The notes: generated from the sequence alone by a model not told the origin. Positions 27,084 to 37,934 are shown, counted from the stretch's first letter. The stretch is DNA of 64,000 nucleotides from Nitrospirota bacterium (GCA_009773415.1 WSNO01000022.1:29614-93613); one strand, 5' to 3'. Numbers and translations are program-made.

Positions 27084-28496
27084 TTAAATATCGTAATAGA
27101 GAAAGAACTCGTAGGGATGAGGGCGCAGACGGAGGGCATCCACTTCCTTTGAGCGCTTATAGCTGATCCATGTCTCGATAGCATCCTCGGTGAAGACGTT
27201 GCCCTTGAGGAGGAACTCATGGTCTTCTTCAAGGCAATTGAGGGCTTCATCGAGGCTTGCCGGCATGGTCGGAACGGATGCAAGTTCCTCAGGACCGAGC
27301 TCGTAGATGTCTTTGTCGAGCGGCTCGCCGGGATGGATCTTGTTTTCGATGCCGTCAAGACCTGCCATGAGCATCGCAGCAAACGCAAGGTAGCCGTTGC
27401 AGGACGGATCCGGGAAGCGAACCTCAATTCTCTTCGCCTTTGGGCTGGGAGAGTAAGTTGGGATTCTGATCGAAGCGGAGCGGTTGCGGGCTGAATACGC
27501 AAGATTGACCGGCGCTTCGAAACCGGGAGTCAGTCTCTTGTATGAATTGGTGGTCGGGTTGGTCAGCGCTGCAAGAGCCTTGGCGTGCTTCAGAACGCCG
27601 CCGATGTAATACAAGGCATTGTCGCTGAGGCCTGCGTAGCCGTTGCCCGCAAAGGTCGGCTTGCCGCCCTTCCAGATCGACTGGTGGCAATGCATTCCGG
27701 AGCCGTTGTCGCCGAAAATCGGCTTCGGCATGAAGGTGACGGTTTTATTGTGGCGTCGGGCGACATTTTTTATGATGTACTTGAAGAGCATTAACTTGTC
27801 GGCCATGCGGACAAGCGAGTCGAAGCGCATGTCGATTTCTGCCTGGCCGGCGGTTGCAACTTCATGATGCTCACGCTCGACATAAATGCCGCACTTCTGC
27901 ATTTCCATGCACATTTCGGTGCGGATATCAACCATGCTGTCGGTCGGGGGAACCGGGAAGTAGCCTTCCTTGTGGCGAGGCTTGTATCCGAGGTTCGGAT
28001 TCTCGTCTCGGCCCGTGTTCCAGATGCCTTCGGCAGAGTCTATGAAATAGTAGCCGCTGTGGGCGTTCTGGTCAAACTGGATGCCGTCGAAAATGAAAAA
28101 TTCTGCTTCCGGCCCGAAATAAACGGTATCGCCAATGCCGGTAGACTGCAGATACGCTTCCGCCTTCTGGGCGATGTAGCGCGGGTCTCTGGAATACGTT
28201 TCCTTGGTGATCGGATCGACGATGTTGCAGATAAGGCTGATCGTCGGATACTGCATGAACGGATCCATGAATGCAGTGGTCGCATCCGGAACAATCAGCA
28301 TGTCTGAAGTATGAATCGCCTTCCAGCCGCGGATGGAAGACCCGTCAAATCCGAGGCCTGCCTCAAAAACCTCTTCGGTCAGTTCAGCGATCGGAACAGC
28401 AAAATGTTGCCAGATGCCCGGGAAGTCAAGGAACTTGAAGTTCACCATGACGGCCTTGTTTTCCTGGGCCATTTTGATTACGTCTTTCGGTGTCAT
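27084..28496 (-). CDS. glnA: Glutamine synthetase type I
   Basis: 470 aa from ATG 28496, which has AAGGAGG 6 nt upstream; the longer reading to 28535 includes the RBS and is rejected. Catalytic core: [35 protein letters not shown] and NRSASIRIP. The adenylylation-type Tyr lies in [10 protein letters not shown]. It makes glutamine from glutamate and ammonia and completes the ammonium-assimilation set with amt and glnB. Confidence 0.97.
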   Translation of the reverse strand: MTPKDVIKMAQENKAVMVNFKFLDFPGIWQHFAVPIAELTEEVFEAGLGFDGSSIRGWKAIHTSDMLIVPDATTAFMDPFMQYPTISLICNIVDPITKETYSRDPRYIAQKAEAYLQSTGIGDTVYFGPEAEFFIFDGIQFDQNAHSGYYFIDSAEGIWNTGRDENPNLGYKPRHKEGYFPVPPTDSMVDIRTEMCMEMQKCGIYVEREHHEVATAGQAEIDMRFDSLVRMADKLMLFKYIIKNVARRHNKTVTFMPKPIFGDNGSGMHCHQSIWKGGKPTFAGNGYAGLSDNALYYIGGVLKHAKALAALTNPTTNSYKRLTPGFEAPVNLAYSARNRSASIRIPTYSPSPKAKRIEVRFPDPSCNGYLAFAAMLMAGLDGIENKIHPGEPLDKDIYELGPEELASVPTMPASLDEALNCLEEDHEFLLKGNVFTEDAIETWISYKRSKEVDALRLRPHPYEFFLYYDI

Positions 28497-28609
28497 GCAC
28501 ATCCTCCTTGTGTAGTGATGGTTGCCTGATTGCACAGATTGCAGATGGTGAAAAGCGGCTGTTCACAACAGCCTGTCCAGCACCCACCCGCAGCCGTATT
28601 TTTACATTG

Positions 28610-29676
<1,067 letters not shown>

Positions 29677-29797
29677 AATAATAGTATTAAGCATTTTCCA
29701 TGCCTGCAAAAAAATGCTTTTTTATCAATCAGCAGCATTCAGAATGCGTCGCGGTCTGCTGTTTTGTTGAGCAGCCTGTGCTGAAAAAAGAGGCAGG

Positions 29798-31117
29798 CTA
29801 CAATTGATAGCCTTTTTCTCCATGCTGCGAGAGGTCAAGGCCGACGACTTCATCTTCCTCATCGACGCGGAGTCCCATGCTGATATCAATAAGCGTCAGC
29901 AAACCTATCGTAGCGCCGAAGGAGTAAAGGGCACTGACGCCGACCGCAAGAAGCTGGGTGCCGAAGAACCTGAAGTCCCCGAAGAGCAGACCGTTTGCGC
30001 CGGCATCATTTACTGCTTTCTGTGCAAGCAGGCCGAGCGCAAGGGTGCCGAGCATTCCGCCGACCCCGTGAACGCCGAATGCATCGAGCGAATCGTCATA
30101 GCCGAGTTTGCCTTTGACCATCAGCGCACAATAACAGATGCCGCCGGCCAGGAGCCCAATCAGCATTGCGGACATCGGACTTACAAAGCCTGCTGCCGGG
30201 GTTATGGTTGCCAGTCCGGCTATGGCTCCGGTAGCCGCACCGAACATGGTCGGCTTGCCGCGATGTATCCATTCGATCAGCACCCAGGCAAGTGTTGCAG
30301 AAACCGCCGATGCATGTGTTGTCACAAAAGCAGATGCAGCAAGCGCACCGGACGAAAGGGCGCTTCCGGCATTGAACCCGAACCAGCCGAACCAGAGCAG
30401 CCCGGCACCGAGCACCGTCATCGGCAGATTGTGCGGATAGATGGCTTCCCGCAGATAGCCGCTTCGCTTGCCGAGAACCATCGCTGCCGCCAGCGCTGAA
30501 ATACCGGAAGAAATATGAACGACGATTCCTCCTGCAAAATCAAGGGCGCCCATGGTCCGAAGCCAGCCGCCGCTGCCCCAGACCCAGTGTGCAAGCGGAT
30601 CGTACACAATTGTCGACCATGCCAGCGTAAAGACAAGGAAAGAAGAGAATTTCATGCGCTCAGCGACTGCTCCGCTGATGAGCGCGGGCGTGATCACCGC
30701 GAACATCGCCTGATAGATCATAAAGGCCAAGTGAGGCACGGTCGCGGCATAGTCGGTATTCGGTTCGACTCCGACGCCGCGGAGAAATGCCCAGTCGAGA
30801 CTGCCGATAATGCCGCCAATGTCAGGTCCAAATGCGAGGCTGTAACCGAAAAGAACCCATTGCACAGAAATAAGCGCGATGGCAACAAAGCTCTGCATAA
30901 GAGTGCCGAGGATGTTTTTGCCGCGCACCATGCCGCCGTAAAAGAGAGCAAGTCCCGGCGTCATGAGCATGACAAGTGCCGCCGAAATAAGCAGAAATGC
31001 GGTGTCGCCGGTGTCTATCTTTGCAGGAGCGATGGCAGCCGGCTCAGCAAACGCAAATGCGGGAAGGAGCAGTATGCCTGAAATCGTCAGAATGGATTCC
31101 AGTAGTTTTTTCTTCAT
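29798..31117 (-). CDS. amt: Ammonium transporter
   Basis: 439 aa, RBS AAGGAGG. A cleavable signal peptide ends at AFAEP, then eleven transmembrane helices. Family motifs: LMTPGLALFYGGMVRGKN, DFAGGIVVHISSG (pore His), and DDSLDAFGVHGVGGMLG (second pore His). Ends in a short cytoplasmic tail for P-II contact. Confidence 0.96.
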   Translation of the reverse strand: MKKKLLESILTISGILLLPAFAFAEPAAIAPAKIDTGDTAFLLISAALVMLMTPGLALFYGGMVRGKNILGTLMQSFVAIALISVQWVLFGYSLAFGPDIGGIIGSLDWAFLRGVGVEPNTDYAATVPHLAFMIYQAMFAVITPALISGAVAERMKFSSFLVFTLAWSTIVYDPLAHWVWGSGGWLRTMGALDFAGGIVVHISSGISALAAAMVLGKRSGYLREAIYPHNLPMTVLGAGLLWFGWFGFNAGSALSSGALAASAFVTTHASAVSATLAWVLIEWIHRGKPTMFGAATGAIAGLATITPAAGFVSPMSAMLIGLLAGGICYCALMVKGKLGYDDSLDAFGVHGVGGMLGTLALGLLAQKAVNDAGANGLLFGDFRFFGTQLLAVGVSALYSFGATIGLLTLIDISMGLRVDEEDEVVGLDLSQHGEKGYQL

Positions 31118-31377
31118 GATGCCTCCTTGTGAAAGCGGAAAATGGATCAGACAGCAGGTCTGGACTATGAGCGAAAGTCATGCCTGCTCATAACTAGTTG
31201 GAAAATAAAGATAGTTCTTTTGGCCTTCTTTGCAATCCAATACAAAAATGTCGTAAAAAAGAGCAATAATGAATCTATTTGCAACAAAAACAGCCGGATA
31301 GAAAAGCAGGCGCAATAATGTCTCGGCTACAATAATGTAGCAAGAATTCTTGAGGAATATGGCCGCCGCAACTCCTG

Positions 31378-32046
31378 TCAGCGGCTTTTTCTGCTATACA
31401 TGTTTGCGATAAAGAGAAAGGTCCCTGCCATCAGGGTAAGCAGAGCGACCATGCCTGTGGCCTGATGCCAGTCTCCGCTGCCGGCAAGGGAGTATATGGC
31501 AAGAGGCATGGTATCGGTCTTTCCGGGGATATTTCCGGCAAGCATCAGCGTGGCGCCAAATTCGCCGAGCGCACGCGTAAACGACAGCACCGCTCCCGCC
31601 AGAAGTCCCCTCCTGGCAAGCGGCAGGGTGACATGAAGCGCGGCGGAGAATTCAGAATGACCGAGCGCATACGCGGCGGTTATCATGTTTTTATCGACCG
31701 ACTCGATTGCTGCCCTTCCTGCCTTGATCATGAGCGGCAATGCCACGACAAACGAAGCGAGAACCGCCGCATGCCAGGTAAACATGATGCTATAGTCCAG
31801 CCATTCATGCAGATACCGGCCGATGAATCCGTTTCTCCCGAATGCGATGACAAGATAATAGCCGGTCACGGTCGGCGGCAGTACGAGCGGCAGCGTCAGG
31901 AGGATGTCGAGCAATTCCTTTCCCGGAAATTCCTTTCGGGCGAGCAGGTAGGCAAAACCGGTGCCGACGAGCACAACCAGAAATGTCGCGACCACAGCAA
32001 CCTGCAGGGAAAGACGGAGCGAAAAGAATGCCGACTCGTCGAGCAT
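31378..32046 (-). CDS. modB: Molybdate ABC transporter permease
   Basis: 222 aa with five or six membrane helices. The ABC-contact loop ALGHSEFSAALHVTLPLARR and RALGEFGATLMLAGNIPG mark ModB. 2-bp gap after modA. No modC ATPase gene follows. Confidence 0.93.
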   Translation of the reverse strand: MLDESAFFSLRLSLQVAVVATFLVVLVGTGFAYLLARKEFPGKELLDILLTLPLVLPPTVTGYYLVIAFGRNGFIGRYLHEWLDYSIMFTWHAAVLASFVVALPLMIKAGRAAIESVDKNMITAAYALGHSEFSAALHVTLPLARRGLLAGAVLSFTRALGEFGATLMLAGNIPGKTDTMPLAIYSLAGSGDWHQATGMVALLTLMAGTFLFIANMYSRKSR

Positions 32047-32048
32047 GG

Positions 32049-32831
32049 CTATTTCATGGAGGCAAAGCCATGCCTTCTGAGAATCGACTGCCCCTCCACG
32101 GAAAGCAGGGTGGCGATGAATGCACTTGCTGCAGCCGGGCTTGGAGAGCTTTTTGTGACGGCGACCGGATACATTATGGCCTCGTGACTCTCCGCTGCGG
32201 CCACTGTTGCGATCATGCTGTCGTGTGGGCGGGCGGCAGCGTCGGATGCAAAGACGATTCCGGCATCCACCTCGCCGCGGGCAACGTAGTCCATGACCTG
32301 TCGTACGTTTTCTGCAAAGATTAGCTTGCTCTTTGTCGCTTCGGCAACCAAATAATAAGAAAGCGTCTCCATGGCATACCGCCCCGCCGGTGACGTCTTC
32401 GGATTCGTTATGGCAATACGCTTTACCGACGCGGAGGCAAGATCGCCGAAAGCAGCCAGGCGCGGCCCCTGTTTAGGGGTGACGAGCACCAAGCTGTTTC
32501 GGGTGAAGTTTACCCGCGTCGCCGGGGCAATCAACCCTTTAACTGCGAGATCATTCATTTCTTTCTGAGCGGCTGAGGCAAAGGCATCAATCGGTGCTCC
32601 GCCGGCAATCTGGCGGGCAAGATCGCCGGACGCTCCAAAATTGAACCGCACCTTGGAGCCCGGATGCCTTGTCTCATAGGCTCTGCCGATTTCCTCAAAC
32701 GCTCCCATGAGGCTCATGGCTGCGGATACGGTAATATCGGCAGCGGCGACCGAACCGGTCAGCAGAGTCGACAGCAGCGCAAGCGAGGAAAAAAAGGTCG
32801 TCAGCGGGCGCATCATCATCGGTATCGCCAT
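32049..32831 (-). CDS. modA: Molybdate-binding periplasmic protein
   Basis: 260 aa, RBS AGGAGG. Signal peptide ends near VAAADI. Oxyanion-binding fold with SAAMSLMGAFEEIG and FNFGASGDLARQI. Nine bases downstream of nifB, so molybdenum uptake is cotranscribed with cofactor synthesis. Confidence 0.94.
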   Translation of the reverse strand: MAIPMMMRPLTTFFSSLALLSTLLTGSVAAADITVSAAMSLMGAFEEIGRAYETRHPGSKVRFNFGASGDLARQIAGGAPIDAFASAAQKEMNDLAVKGLIAPATRVNFTRNSLVLVTPKQGPRLAAFGDLASASVKRIAITNPKTSPAGRYAMETLSYYLVAEATKSKLIFAENVRQVMDYVARGEVDAGIVFASDAAARPHDSMIATVAAAESHEAIMYPVAVTKSSPSPAAASAFIATLLSVEGQSILRRHGFASMK

Positions 32832-32840
32832 GGAGTCCTC

Positions 32841-33719
32841 CTAATTCATCATTTCATATGCCTCGCCGATCCGGGCGGCGAGGACTTCCGTTTCCATGTC
32901 CTTGTTGTCATCGAGTGTTCCGCAGGCATCAGCGCGACATTGGCGGCAGTGGCTCATCTGCTGCAGATGTGTTCCGCAGATGAGCCTCAGCAGGTGGATC
33001 TCCTCCCGTGACGGACGCGACAGATGCGAGAACTCCGCCTGCGGATTGAGCGGTATGATGTTGTGGATATCCGCTCCTGCTTTGCCGGCTTTTTCGGCGA
33101 CCAGCGGGATTTCGGCGTCATTCACGCCGGGAATCAGCACGCTGTTGATCTTGATGAGAAATCCTGCATTGATCGCATTGGCAAGTCCTGACCACTGATT
33201 GGCGACCAGAAGCTCCGCCGCCGCCCGTCCCTCATATCGTCTGCCCCGGTAGTTCACCCAGCGGTAGATTCGCTCCGCAATTTCCGGCCGTGTGGCGTTG
33301 ATCGTCACGGTAACACTTTTCACGCCGCACTTCATCAGATCCTCGATGCGATCATTCAGCGCGAGCCCGTTCGTCGATACACAGAGGATCAGGTGCGGAA
33401 ACTCGCGATTGATCAGTCGCATGGCTTCGAACGTCGCATCGTTTGCAAGCGGATCTCCTGGTCCTGCAATGCCGATAACCGTGAGCCGCAGATCGCGCTC
33501 AACCAGATTGCGCACCCGCTCAACTGCTTCGCCGGAATTCAGCACCATGCTGGTGACGCCCGGTCTCGATTCATTGGCGCAGTCATATTTCCTCAGGCAG
33601 TACCGGCACTGGACATTGCAGGCAGGTGCCACCGGCAGGTGAATGCGCCCGGTCTTGCCATGGGCATCTCGTGAGAAGCAGGGATGATTTTTCATCAGCG
33701 ATGTATGGTCACGATGCAT
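32841..33719 (-). CDS. nifB: FeMo-cofactor biosynthesis radical SAM protein NifB, short form
   Basis: 292 aa from ATG 33719 with AGGAGG 5 nt upstream; longer reading is not needed. Radical SAM cluster ACNVQCRYCLRKYDC, then SRPGVTS and GIAGPGDPLAN; C-terminal cysteines in CRQCRADACGTL. It builds NifB-co. The C-terminal NifX-like domain found in many NifB proteins is absent, as in archaeal and some bacterial forms. Leads a nifB-modA-modB operon. Confidence 0.95.
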   Translation of the reverse strand: MHRDHTSLMKNHPCFSRDAHGKTGRIHLPVAPACNVQCRYCLRKYDCANESRPGVTSMVLNSGEAVERVRNLVERDLRLTVIGIAGPGDPLANDATFEAMRLINREFPHLILCVSTNGLALNDRIEDLMKCGVKSVTVTINATRPEIAERIYRWVNYRGRRYEGRAAAELLVANQWSGLANAINAGFLIKINSVLIPGVNDAEIPLVAEKAGKAGADIHNIIPLNPQAEFSHLSRPSREEIHLLRLICGTHLQQMSHCRQCRADACGTLDDNKDMETEVLAARIGEAYEMMN

Positions 33720-33813
33720 GCTGTCCTCCTGAACGTCAGTCATGATAGGAAAAGCAAGACCGATGCCAACGGAAAAAACGTGACAAAACAAGATTGAGAT
33801 GTTTTATGAGAAC

Positions 33814-33880
33814 AAATTCAGAGACAATAAAGTAGAATATGCAACAAAAATGATATAAATGTGTATTCGTCTCTGAATTT
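33814..33880. repeat. 12-bp perfect inverted repeat in the nifB/thrC intergenic region
   Basis: AAATTCAGAGAC at 33814-33825 and GTCTCTGAATTT at 33869-33880, with an AT-rich 43-bp centre. About 95-160 bp upstream of nifB. May be an operator, a cruciform or a small element relic. Function unknown. Confidence 0.6.
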
Positions 33881-33898
33881 TGTCGGAGATCATTCACG

Positions 33899-33917
33899 CA
33901 GCACAATGGTTGTGCTG
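33899..33917. promoter_or_regulatory. Palindrome CAGCACAA-TGG-TTGTGCTG, possible operator
   Basis: Perfect 8-bp arms around 3 bp, midway between divergent nifB and thrC. No T-run follows, so it is not a terminator. A dimeric repressor site is possible but unproven. Confidence 0.4.
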
Positions 33918-34005
33918 TCGGCAGGGTTCTCATCAGGCCGCACTACCACCTGGCCATAACTAACATGGTACACTATTTGATTGCAGAAAAAGGAAGGTTT
34001 TCACC

Positions 34006-35346
34006 ATGTCAGCAAAAATTTTTACGACCGATCAGACCCAGCTTCGCTGCATTCAGTGCTCCCACGTTGCGGACCTGCTCAAGGAGCGGAAGTTCCAGTG
34101 TCCGAAGTGCGGAGACCTGTACGATGTTGTCCATGATTTCAAACCGCTCAAAAAATCCTTCAGCAGTTATACCGCGATGTTTGACAGCAGGGCAGCACGT
34201 GCATTCAGCGCGAGCGGAAGCCTGCTTGAGCGTTCGGGGGTATGGCGTTTCAAGGAATGGATCATGCCGTATCTGCCCGAAAAATATATTGTCTCTCTTG
34301 GGGAAGGCAACGTCCCGATCGTGCCGGCCGGCAATCATCTGCGGAAGTGGATCGGCGGCGGCGATGTCTGGATGATTCTTGAAGGCATGACGCCGACCGG
34401 GTCATTCAAGGACTTCGGAGGAACGGTTATGATGTCGGTCGCCAAGGCTGCCGGCATAAAGTATGTAGGGTGCGCGTCGACCGGGGACACCTCTGCGATG
34501 GTGGCTGCCTATGCTTCCGTTGCGGGCATCAGGAGCGTGGTCATCCTTCCCCGTGGCAAGGTGACTGCTGCCCAGCTTGCGCAGCCTCTTGTTCACGGAT
34601 CAACTATCATTACGCTTCCGGGCGATTTCGATGACTGCATGCGGGTTGTGCGTGAACTGGTTGCCGGAAAGCGCCTTTTCCCTGCGAACAGCCTGAATCC
34701 GACGCGCATAGAAGGTCATCAGGCGACGGTTTTTCTGACCGCGCAGTTTTTCGGATGGGAACTCCCCGACTGGATAGCTCTGCCGGTCGGCAACGGCAGC
34801 AACTGTTCCTCCGTAGGCAAGGCATTGCGCCTCATGAACCAGATGGGCTACAAAGGATCATCTTCCCGCATCCTTGCGTGCCAGTCTGAGGCGGCAAACC
34901 CGCTTGCATCATCATGGATGGAAACCAGAGCGGCGCATAAAGAAGTGACGACCTCGGACTGGCGCGGCATGTACAAGCCTATGAAGGCCGGCGAGACGAC
35001 GGCTACCGCTGCGCGCATCGGCGATCCGGTCTCCCGGGACAAGGTCATGCGGGAGATTATCCAGTCCAACGGCATGATGAATGTTGTTTCGGAAAAGCTG
35101 CTGAATGAAGCCGTTGCGGTATGCGGCAGGGATGGGTATTTCGTGTGCCCGCAGACCGGCATAGCGCTTGCCGGCGTGAAGCTGGCGGTTGAGCGCAAGG
35201 CATTGAAAAAGAACGAGCGGGTTGTGGTCGTATCTACCGCCACCGGCCTGAAGTTCACCGAATCGGCTGCGTGCGGTCTCCAGAAGAACATCCTCGAGGC
35301 CGGGGACTGCGCGACCGAGACGGTTGCCAAGCTTATGGGTGTGTAA
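34006..35346 (+). CDS. thrC: Threonine synthase
   Basis: 446 aa, RBS GGAAGG. The N-terminus has a zinc ribbon (CIQCSHV, CPKCGDLYD). PLP-binding Lys in TPTGSFKDFGG; phosphate loop in GNGSNCSSVGKA. It converts O-phosphohomoserine to threonine. The only plus-strand gene in the nitrogen island; convergent with nifV. Confidence 0.93.
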   Translation: MSAKIFTTDQTQLRCIQCSHVADLLKERKFQCPKCGDLYDVVHDFKPLKKSFSSYTAMFDSRAARAFSASGSLLERSGVWRFKEWIMPYLPEKYIVSLGEGNVPIVPAGNHLRKWIGGGDVWMILEGMTPTGSFKDFGGTVMMSVAKAAGIKYVGCASTGDTSAMVAAYASVAGIRSVVILPRGKVTAAQLAQPLVHGSTIITLPGDFDDCMRVVRELVAGKRLFPANSLNPTRIEGHQATVFLTAQFFGWELPDWIALPVGNGSNCSSVGKALRLMNQMGYKGSSSRILACQSEAANPLASSWMETRAAHKEVTTSDWRGMYKPMKAGETTATAARIGDPVSRDKVMREIIQSNGMMNVVSEKLLNEAVAVCGRDGYFVCPQTGIALAGVKLAVERKALKKNERVVVVSTATGLKFTESAACGLQKNILEAGDCATETVAKLMGV

Positions 35347-35374
35347 GAGGATTGTCCGTCGCACGGAACAATTA

Positions 35375-36607
35375 TCAAACCGTTACGGTCAGTATTTCGG
35401 CAACGATTTCCGGATGTTCGGCGATGAGCACCAATTCATCATCGGTCAGCGGCTTGAGGGTCTGGAGATTCGCAAGCTGCACGAGTTGAAGAACTCGCCG
35501 AGCTGTCGCATCGTCGGGGAAAGATACTCCGAGCCGCTCATATACATGACGGAATCCGCTCAGCCCGCTGTAAGCGCCCATTGAGATTATGCGGCCCGTT
35601 TCGGTGCAGAGCGGCTCACCTCTGCCGACCAGCGACGGTTCAAATGGTTCATAGCATCTGCTGTTCTTGAGCACTCCATCGGCGTGAATGCCGGATTCGT
35701 GCGCGAACGCGTTCATGCCGACTCCCGGCTGCATGATCGGAATCGGAATACCGAACGCATAGGAAGCGTACCGTGCTATCTTCCATGCCTGTGACAAATC
35801 GAGCCTGCTGTCCAGCGGTATATGTTTCAGACCGGGCGAACAGTTGAGCGCAAGCAACGTCGTCACGAGGTCGCAGTTGCCGGCGCGCTCGCCGTAGCCG
35901 TTCACGGTCGTATTGATGTAAGCGTCAACGCCCGCCTCCGTTGCCGCCTGCGCCGCAGCTATGGAGCTTGCAACGGCAAGCCCAAGGTCATTGTGGCAGT
36001 GCACCTCAATCGGAAGCCCTGTCGCAGATGATAGTGCGCCGATGCGTTTATGAAGCATCACCGGATCATCCAGCCCGAGGGTGTCGCTGTAACGGATACG
36101 GTCGATGCCCGCAGCTTTTGCGGCCGCAGCGAGGTCGCAGAGCCGCTCCAGAGGCGCCCGCGACGCATCTTCCGCGCCAAGGCTGATTGACTCAACCCCT
36201 TTATGCCGTGCAATCTCCGCCGACTGGAGAAACGACGCAAACAGGTCGGCGAAGTCTTTTCTGCCCTGAAATTTAGCGCCGATCATCACATCGGAAGCGG
36301 GAAACGAAAGGTTGAGGTGCCTAAGACCCGGGCAGAGCGAGAGTGCAGCTTCTACATCGTCAGACACTGCGCGGCACCAGCCCTGCAGCCGCAAGGTGCG
36401 GATGGCGCCGTTAGCGGCAAGCTTCAGGTTTGCATTGATGTAACCGATCTCGTGCCTGATTGTCGGAAAGCCGATTTCGCTCTGAAAAACTCCCATCCGG
36501 TCAAGATAGATATTCAGCAGCGTCTTAGCGAGTTTCGGAATCAGAATGCGGGAAGCCTGTGCTCCGTCACGGTTGGTGACGTCGATGATGGAAACCATGC
36601 CGCTCAC
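35375..36607 (-). CDS. nifV: Homocitrate synthase
   Basis: 410 aa from GTG 36607, with AGGAGG 6 nt upstream. HMGL-like TIM barrel: IDVTNRDGAQASR (the usual form is DTTLRDGEQ), EVHCHNDLGLAVA with the metal-binding HxH, and INTTVNGYGERAGNCDL. It condenses acetyl-CoA and 2-oxoglutarate to homocitrate, the organic ligand of FeMo-co. Position in the nif run supports NifV over isopropylmalate synthase. Confidence 0.93.
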   Translation of the reverse strand: MSGMVSIIDVTNRDGAQASRILIPKLAKTLLNIYLDRMGVFQSEIGFPTIRHEIGYINANLKLAANGAIRTLRLQGWCRAVSDDVEAALSLCPGLRHLNLSFPASDVMIGAKFQGRKDFADLFASFLQSAEIARHKGVESISLGAEDASRAPLERLCDLAAAAKAAGIDRIRYSDTLGLDDPVMLHKRIGALSSATGLPIEVHCHNDLGLAVASSIAAAQAATEAGVDAYINTTVNGYGERAGNCDLVTTLLALNCSPGLKHIPLDSRLDLSQAWKIARYASYAFGIPIPIMQPGVGMNAFAHESGIHADGVLKNSRCYEPFEPSLVGRGEPLCTETGRIISMGAYSGLSGFRHVYERLGVSFPDDATARRVLQLVQLANLQTLKPLTDDELVLIAEHPEIVAEILTVTV

Positions 36608-36698
36608 GGGAGCCCTCCTTTTTCCGGAAAAATGAACAGCGGCCGGACATGGTCGCTGCTACACAATGCCACATGCTGTGCTTCGGGGAGATGCCCGG

Positions 36699-36977
36699 TC
36701 ACACCTCAACCTGGACCTGGCACTTCTTTGCGCAGGTCTTGATGCAGGCTCCGCAGCCGATGCAGTCTTCCGGATGCGCGACCGACATGACCTTGTTGCC
36801 GAGGTCATCGCCGTACTCATCCTCGCCCTCAAAGGGTTTCTCGATAAGCTCCAGAACAGTGCGGCTGCATGCCTTATAACACCTGCCGCAGCCGATACAT
36901 TTATGCATGTCGATGGAATCCAGAAACCGGGGAATCCATTCCATTCCACCGCGTGTGCGTCCTGTAATTGTCGCCAT
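36699..36977 (-). CDS. 2[4Fe-4S] ferredoxin, nif-associated (ferredoxin III type)
   Basis: 92 aa. Two cluster motifs, CIGCGRCYKAC and CIGCGACIKTCAKKC, separated by about 30 residues as in nif-specific ferredoxin III (FdxB). Probably donates electrons in nitrogenase or cofactor assembly. Between nifI2 and nifV. Confidence 0.92.
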   Translation of the reverse strand: MATITGRTRGGMEWIPRFLDSIDMHKCIGCGRCYKACSRTVLELIEKPFEGEDEYGDDLGNKVMSVAHPEDCIGCGACIKTCAKKCQVQVEV

Positions 36978-37076
36978 TCTCAGCCCCTCCTCATCAGTGT
37001 ATCCGACAAAAAAATGCGTATCATTTTCTGTCTGGTTCCCGACACCTGCCCCGGAATGCGGGAACCCGACAGGAGA

Positions 37077-37493
37077 CTACGATAGTGCTTCACTGCCGGC
37101 TTCACCGGTTCTGACGCGGACTGCCGTCTCGATGGGGCAGACGAAGATCTTGCCGTCGCCCCGCTTGCCAGTTGCGTTTACCTTGATGATAGACTTCACA
37201 ACCGGCATCACCACATCATCAGGGACGACAATCGTCAGATGGCGCTTCGGCACATAGAGAGCAACTTTGGGCAATGAATGCTCCACTGCATAAGCTGAAG
37301 GCGTCGGCATAAGCTTGACCGCAGTGCAAAAGTAATCGGGCAGCTCGGAATCCATCTCCGCGCACATCGCCCCCTTCTGCTTTCCCCGTCCTTCAACACT
37401 TTGGATCGTCATTGACGAATAGCCGAGTTCGTCCAGTGCATTCTTCGTCGCGGAAAGTTTGTCGCGCCGGATGATTGCCGTTATCTCTTTCAT
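37077..37493 (-). CDS. nifI2: P-II-like nitrogenase regulator NifI2
   Basis: 138 aa, longer than GlnB. Starts MKEITAIIRRDKLSATKNAL, with GRGKQKGAM, a long T-loop lacking the GlnB Tyr51 context, and [20 protein letters not shown]. In methanogens and some bacteria NifI1-NifI2 hold nitrogenase inactive when 2-oxoglutarate is low. Two-base gap from nifI1. Confidence 0.92.
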   Translation of the reverse strand: MKEITAIIRRDKLSATKNALDELGYSSMTIQSVEGRGKQKGAMCAEMDSELPDYFCTAVKLMPTPSAYAVEHSLPKVALYVPKRHLTIVVPDDVVMPVVKSIIKVNATGKRGDGKIFVCPIETAVRVRTGEAGSEALS

Positions 37494-37495
37494 GG

Positions 37496-37813
37496 TTAGA
37501 GTCCCTCCTCTCCCGTTCTGATCGTGAAGGCGGTGTCTACCGGGCTTACAAAGATCTTTCCGTCACCGATAAAACCGCTCCGTGCCTTGTCCTGAATCAC
37601 CGCGACTACTTTATCGACTTCGCTGTCTTCGACAACCGTCATCAGCAGTGTCTTCGGCAACTCATCATAGTGAATCGGCCCCACCTGCAAGCCTTTCTGC
37701 TTGCCGCGTCCGAAGACGGGCATTTTTGTGAGCGAGGGAAATCCTGAGCCCTCAAGAGCGAGGACCACCTCCTGCTCCTTTTCCGGACGTATGAAAGCCC
37801 GTATCATCTTCAT
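37496..37813 (-). CDS. nifI1: P-II-like nitrogenase regulator NifI1
   Basis: 105 aa from ATG 37813, with AGGAGG upstream; the reading to 37846 includes the RBS. Typical NifI1: MKMIRAFIRPEKEQEV, FGRGKQKGLQVGPIHYDELP, GDGKIFVSPVDTAFTIRTG. It partners NifI2 in post-translational control. Located after nifX, not between nifH and nifD as is usual. Confidence 0.92.
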   Translation of the reverse strand: MKMIRAFIRPEKEQEVVLALEGSGFPSLTKMPVFGRGKQKGLQVGPIHYDELPKTLLMTVVEDSEVDKVVAVIQDKARSGFIGDGKIFVSPVDTAFTIRTGEEGL

Positions 37814-37934
37814 AATCCCTTCCTCCTTGATGTATGCGTTTTGCATATGCCTCTTCCGACTGAAGAAGCTGTTTCTTGCCTCGTGATCCCAGTCCTGTGT
37901 ATCGAAGAGTGATGAATCCGGTTTTCCACTGCCT

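Noticed and set aside
31166..31192. TATGAGC/GCTCATA hairpin in the amt leader, considered as a glutamine or nitrogen riboswitch
   Set aside because: I see no match to a known riboswitch core; only a 7-bp inverted repeat.
31216..31235. TTGGCC...TTTGCA before amt as a sigma-54 promoter
   Set aside because: Spacing is two bases short and it points away from amt.
35351..35372. Hairpin between thrC and nifV as terminator
   Set aside because: The stem has a bulge and no T-run on either strand.
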